NCBI GenBank assembly: GCA_002245135.1 | Contig: NGBS01000873.1 | Coordinates: forward strand, 1 to 64,000 | Direction of reading: 5' to 3' | DNA length: 64,000 nt | Source of the DNA: Proteromonas lacertae | Taxonomy: Eukaryota > Sar > Bigyra > Opalinata > Proteromonadidae | In this document: in pieces, positions 63,045 through 64,000 of the stretch | Layout: every line of letters starts with the position of its first letter | Numbering within the stretch: the first letter of the stretch is position 1 | Notes under the pieces: model-generated | Told to the model about the DNA's origin: nothing | Databases searched by the model: none | Seen by the model: the letters and a program-made list of their open reading frames with translations, nothing else | Made by a program: the position numbers and the translations under genes

Positions 63045-63077
63045 CCCCGTATGGCTGAAATCCCCGTATGGCGAAAT
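63045..63077 (+). repeat. Tandem pair of a 16-17-bp GC-rich unit
   Basis: CCCCGTATGGCTGAAAT is followed directly by CCCCGTATGGCGAAAT, differing by one T. It lies between the weak membrane frame and the fold-back element. The local GC content is far above its surroundings. Confidence 0.6.
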
Positions 63078-63142
63078 TCTATATTGCAGAATGATTAAAT
63101 AAAAACTAATATGATATTCATGATGTTCGGAGTTAGTTATTA

Positions 63143-63572
63143 ACAAATATATAGTTAGTTTGTCATATGACCTACATCTGTGATCTACTTTTTTATGAAC
63201 TTCATTATTCTCAATATTATACTAATTTTCTTTACATTCTCTATTTTAATGTTTCAGCCACTACTACAGTCTAAAATACATTATCTGATATGAATAGAAT
63301 ACACTATCTTTATGTTAAGGTAGTGAAAACAGAAAAAAGAAAAAAAATAATCAAGCCTCACTTAAGCCAGCTGTTTAAAATCTTTTTTTAAATAAGCTGT
63401 TGTTATATTTATTGCAATATATTTATATCAGATAATGTATTTTAGACTGTAGCAGTGACTGAAACATTAAAATAGAAAAAATAATAATATTAGTTTAACG
63501 TTAAGAATAATGAAGTTCATAAAAAAGTAGATCACAGATGTGGGTCATATGACAAACTAACTATATATTTGT
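63143..63572. repeat. Fold-back element with 150-bp inverted arms (MITE-like)
   Basis: Arm 63143-63291 is the reverse complement, with a few mismatches and small indels, of 63425-63572. Outer tips read ACAAATATATAG and CTATATATTTGT; inner ends read TTATCTGATAT and ATATCAGATAATG. The 133-bp spacer holds a small hairpin (ACTATCTT/AAGGTAGT region), an A-rich run and AGCCTCAC. There is no coding capacity and no clear target-site duplication, so it may be a non-autonomous element or a simple inverted duplication. Confidence 0.7.
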
Positions 63573-63824
63573 AAATATCTCTTTATAACTAAGATAAAAA
63601 TGATATTAGTTTGTTTTAAAAGTAATTGTATGATGAAAGAGACTCAACGGCGTACAACACTTCTACTAATCTTTTCATAGATTGTATAGCTAATTCTAAA
63701 ATACACTTGGAAAAAAATGTTATTCTAACAGCAGATATCATTTACCAAACATCATCTTAATCACATTTTATTCATTTTTACACATTCATTTGATTTTTAA
63801 ATTCAATATATATCAAACCTTCAA

Positions 63825-63896
63825 GCTGTGATAGATCAGTTGGGAGAGCGTTAGACTGAAGATCTAAAGGTCACTGGTTCAATCCCGGCTCATAGC
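63825..63896 (+). pseudogene. Mutated tRNA-Phe(GAA) copy
   Basis: 72 nt differ from 61754-61825 at two positions. The D stem reads GATC instead of GCTC (breaking the pair with GAGC), and the first T-stem base is A instead of G (breaking the pair with the last C of CCGGC). The anticodon, acceptor stem and T-loop are unchanged, and the 3' flank GTTATTTTTTCTTTT is shared. It is a duplicated copy that probably folds poorly; Pol III boxes are still near consensus. Confidence 0.7.
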
Positions 63897-63900
63897 GTTA

Positions 63901-63906
63901 TTTTTT
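63901..63906 (+). terminator. RNA polymerase III T-run terminator of the tRNA-Phe copy
   Basis: Six T residues in the same position as downstream of the intact tRNA-Phe, part of the duplicated flank. Confidence 0.5.
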
Positions 63907-64000
63907 CTTTTCTCTTTTCCGCCTTATTATGAATCAATATATTATGACATATACTTATATTTCCTTGATTCACAACAAAATTATTAATAAAATAATAATA

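Overview
The window is nuclear DNA of an AT-rich microbial eukaryote. Genes are dense, lie on both strands and are cut by very short introns, mostly 23-42 nt, that start GTAT and end (A/T/C)AG. Splicing them restores open frames; eight multi-exon models were checked and their summed exon lengths are divisible by three. TAA, TAG and TGA all act as stops, so the standard code fits. A QRICH2/DUF4795-like coiled-coil protein suggests a flagellated cell, and a candidate TSET (TCUP/TML-like) muniscin points away from typical fungi and animals. I cannot name the species.

Layout. 1-5975: a broken minus-strand copy of a giant receptor-like gene with tandem type-1 periplasmic-binding-protein (PBP1, UrtA/Leu-binding-like) domains, folded back on itself at the window edge. 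6162-16205 (minus strand): an HMG-box protein, the DUF4795 coiled-coil protein, a class-C-like seven-helix receptor fused to an RGS domain, and a 547-residue coiled-coil protein. 16274-27796: a giant HECT ubiquitin ligase. 27949-30278: a CBM20 plus branching-enzyme-like protein with altered catalytic residues. 30466-38262: TCUP-like muniscin, NAR1 (cytosolic Fe-S assembly) and a zinc-ribbon plus eight-repeat Pumilio protein. 39055-48688: the long copy of the PBP1 receptor-like gene; its last 4.56 kb is the inverted, nearly identical partner of 1405-5975. 48867-61581: AMPK gamma, PheRS alpha, a WD/coiled-coil protein, a degenerate PDI-like protein, a Tc1/mariner-derived DD34E gene, a condensation-type acyltransferase, an EEF1AKMT4-like methyltransferase and a metal-ligand-less glyoxalase II homologue. 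61754-64000: gene-poor, with tRNA-Phe, a mutated tRNA-Phe copy and a 430-bp fold-back element.

Themes. (1) Sensing: tandem PBP1 ectodomains, a GPCR-RGS fusion and an AMPK gamma subunit. (2) Three proteins keep an enzyme fold but lack key catalytic residues (branching enzyme, glyoxalase II, PDI). (3) Divergent gene pairs share promoters of only 54-150 bp. (4) The most unusual region is the giant receptor locus with its 38-kb-spaced inverted duplication. The minus copy keeps a transmembrane segment that the plus copy lacks, and the plus copy keeps a cytoplasmic-type tail that the minus copy lacks. Part of this could be an assembly artefact at a contig end.
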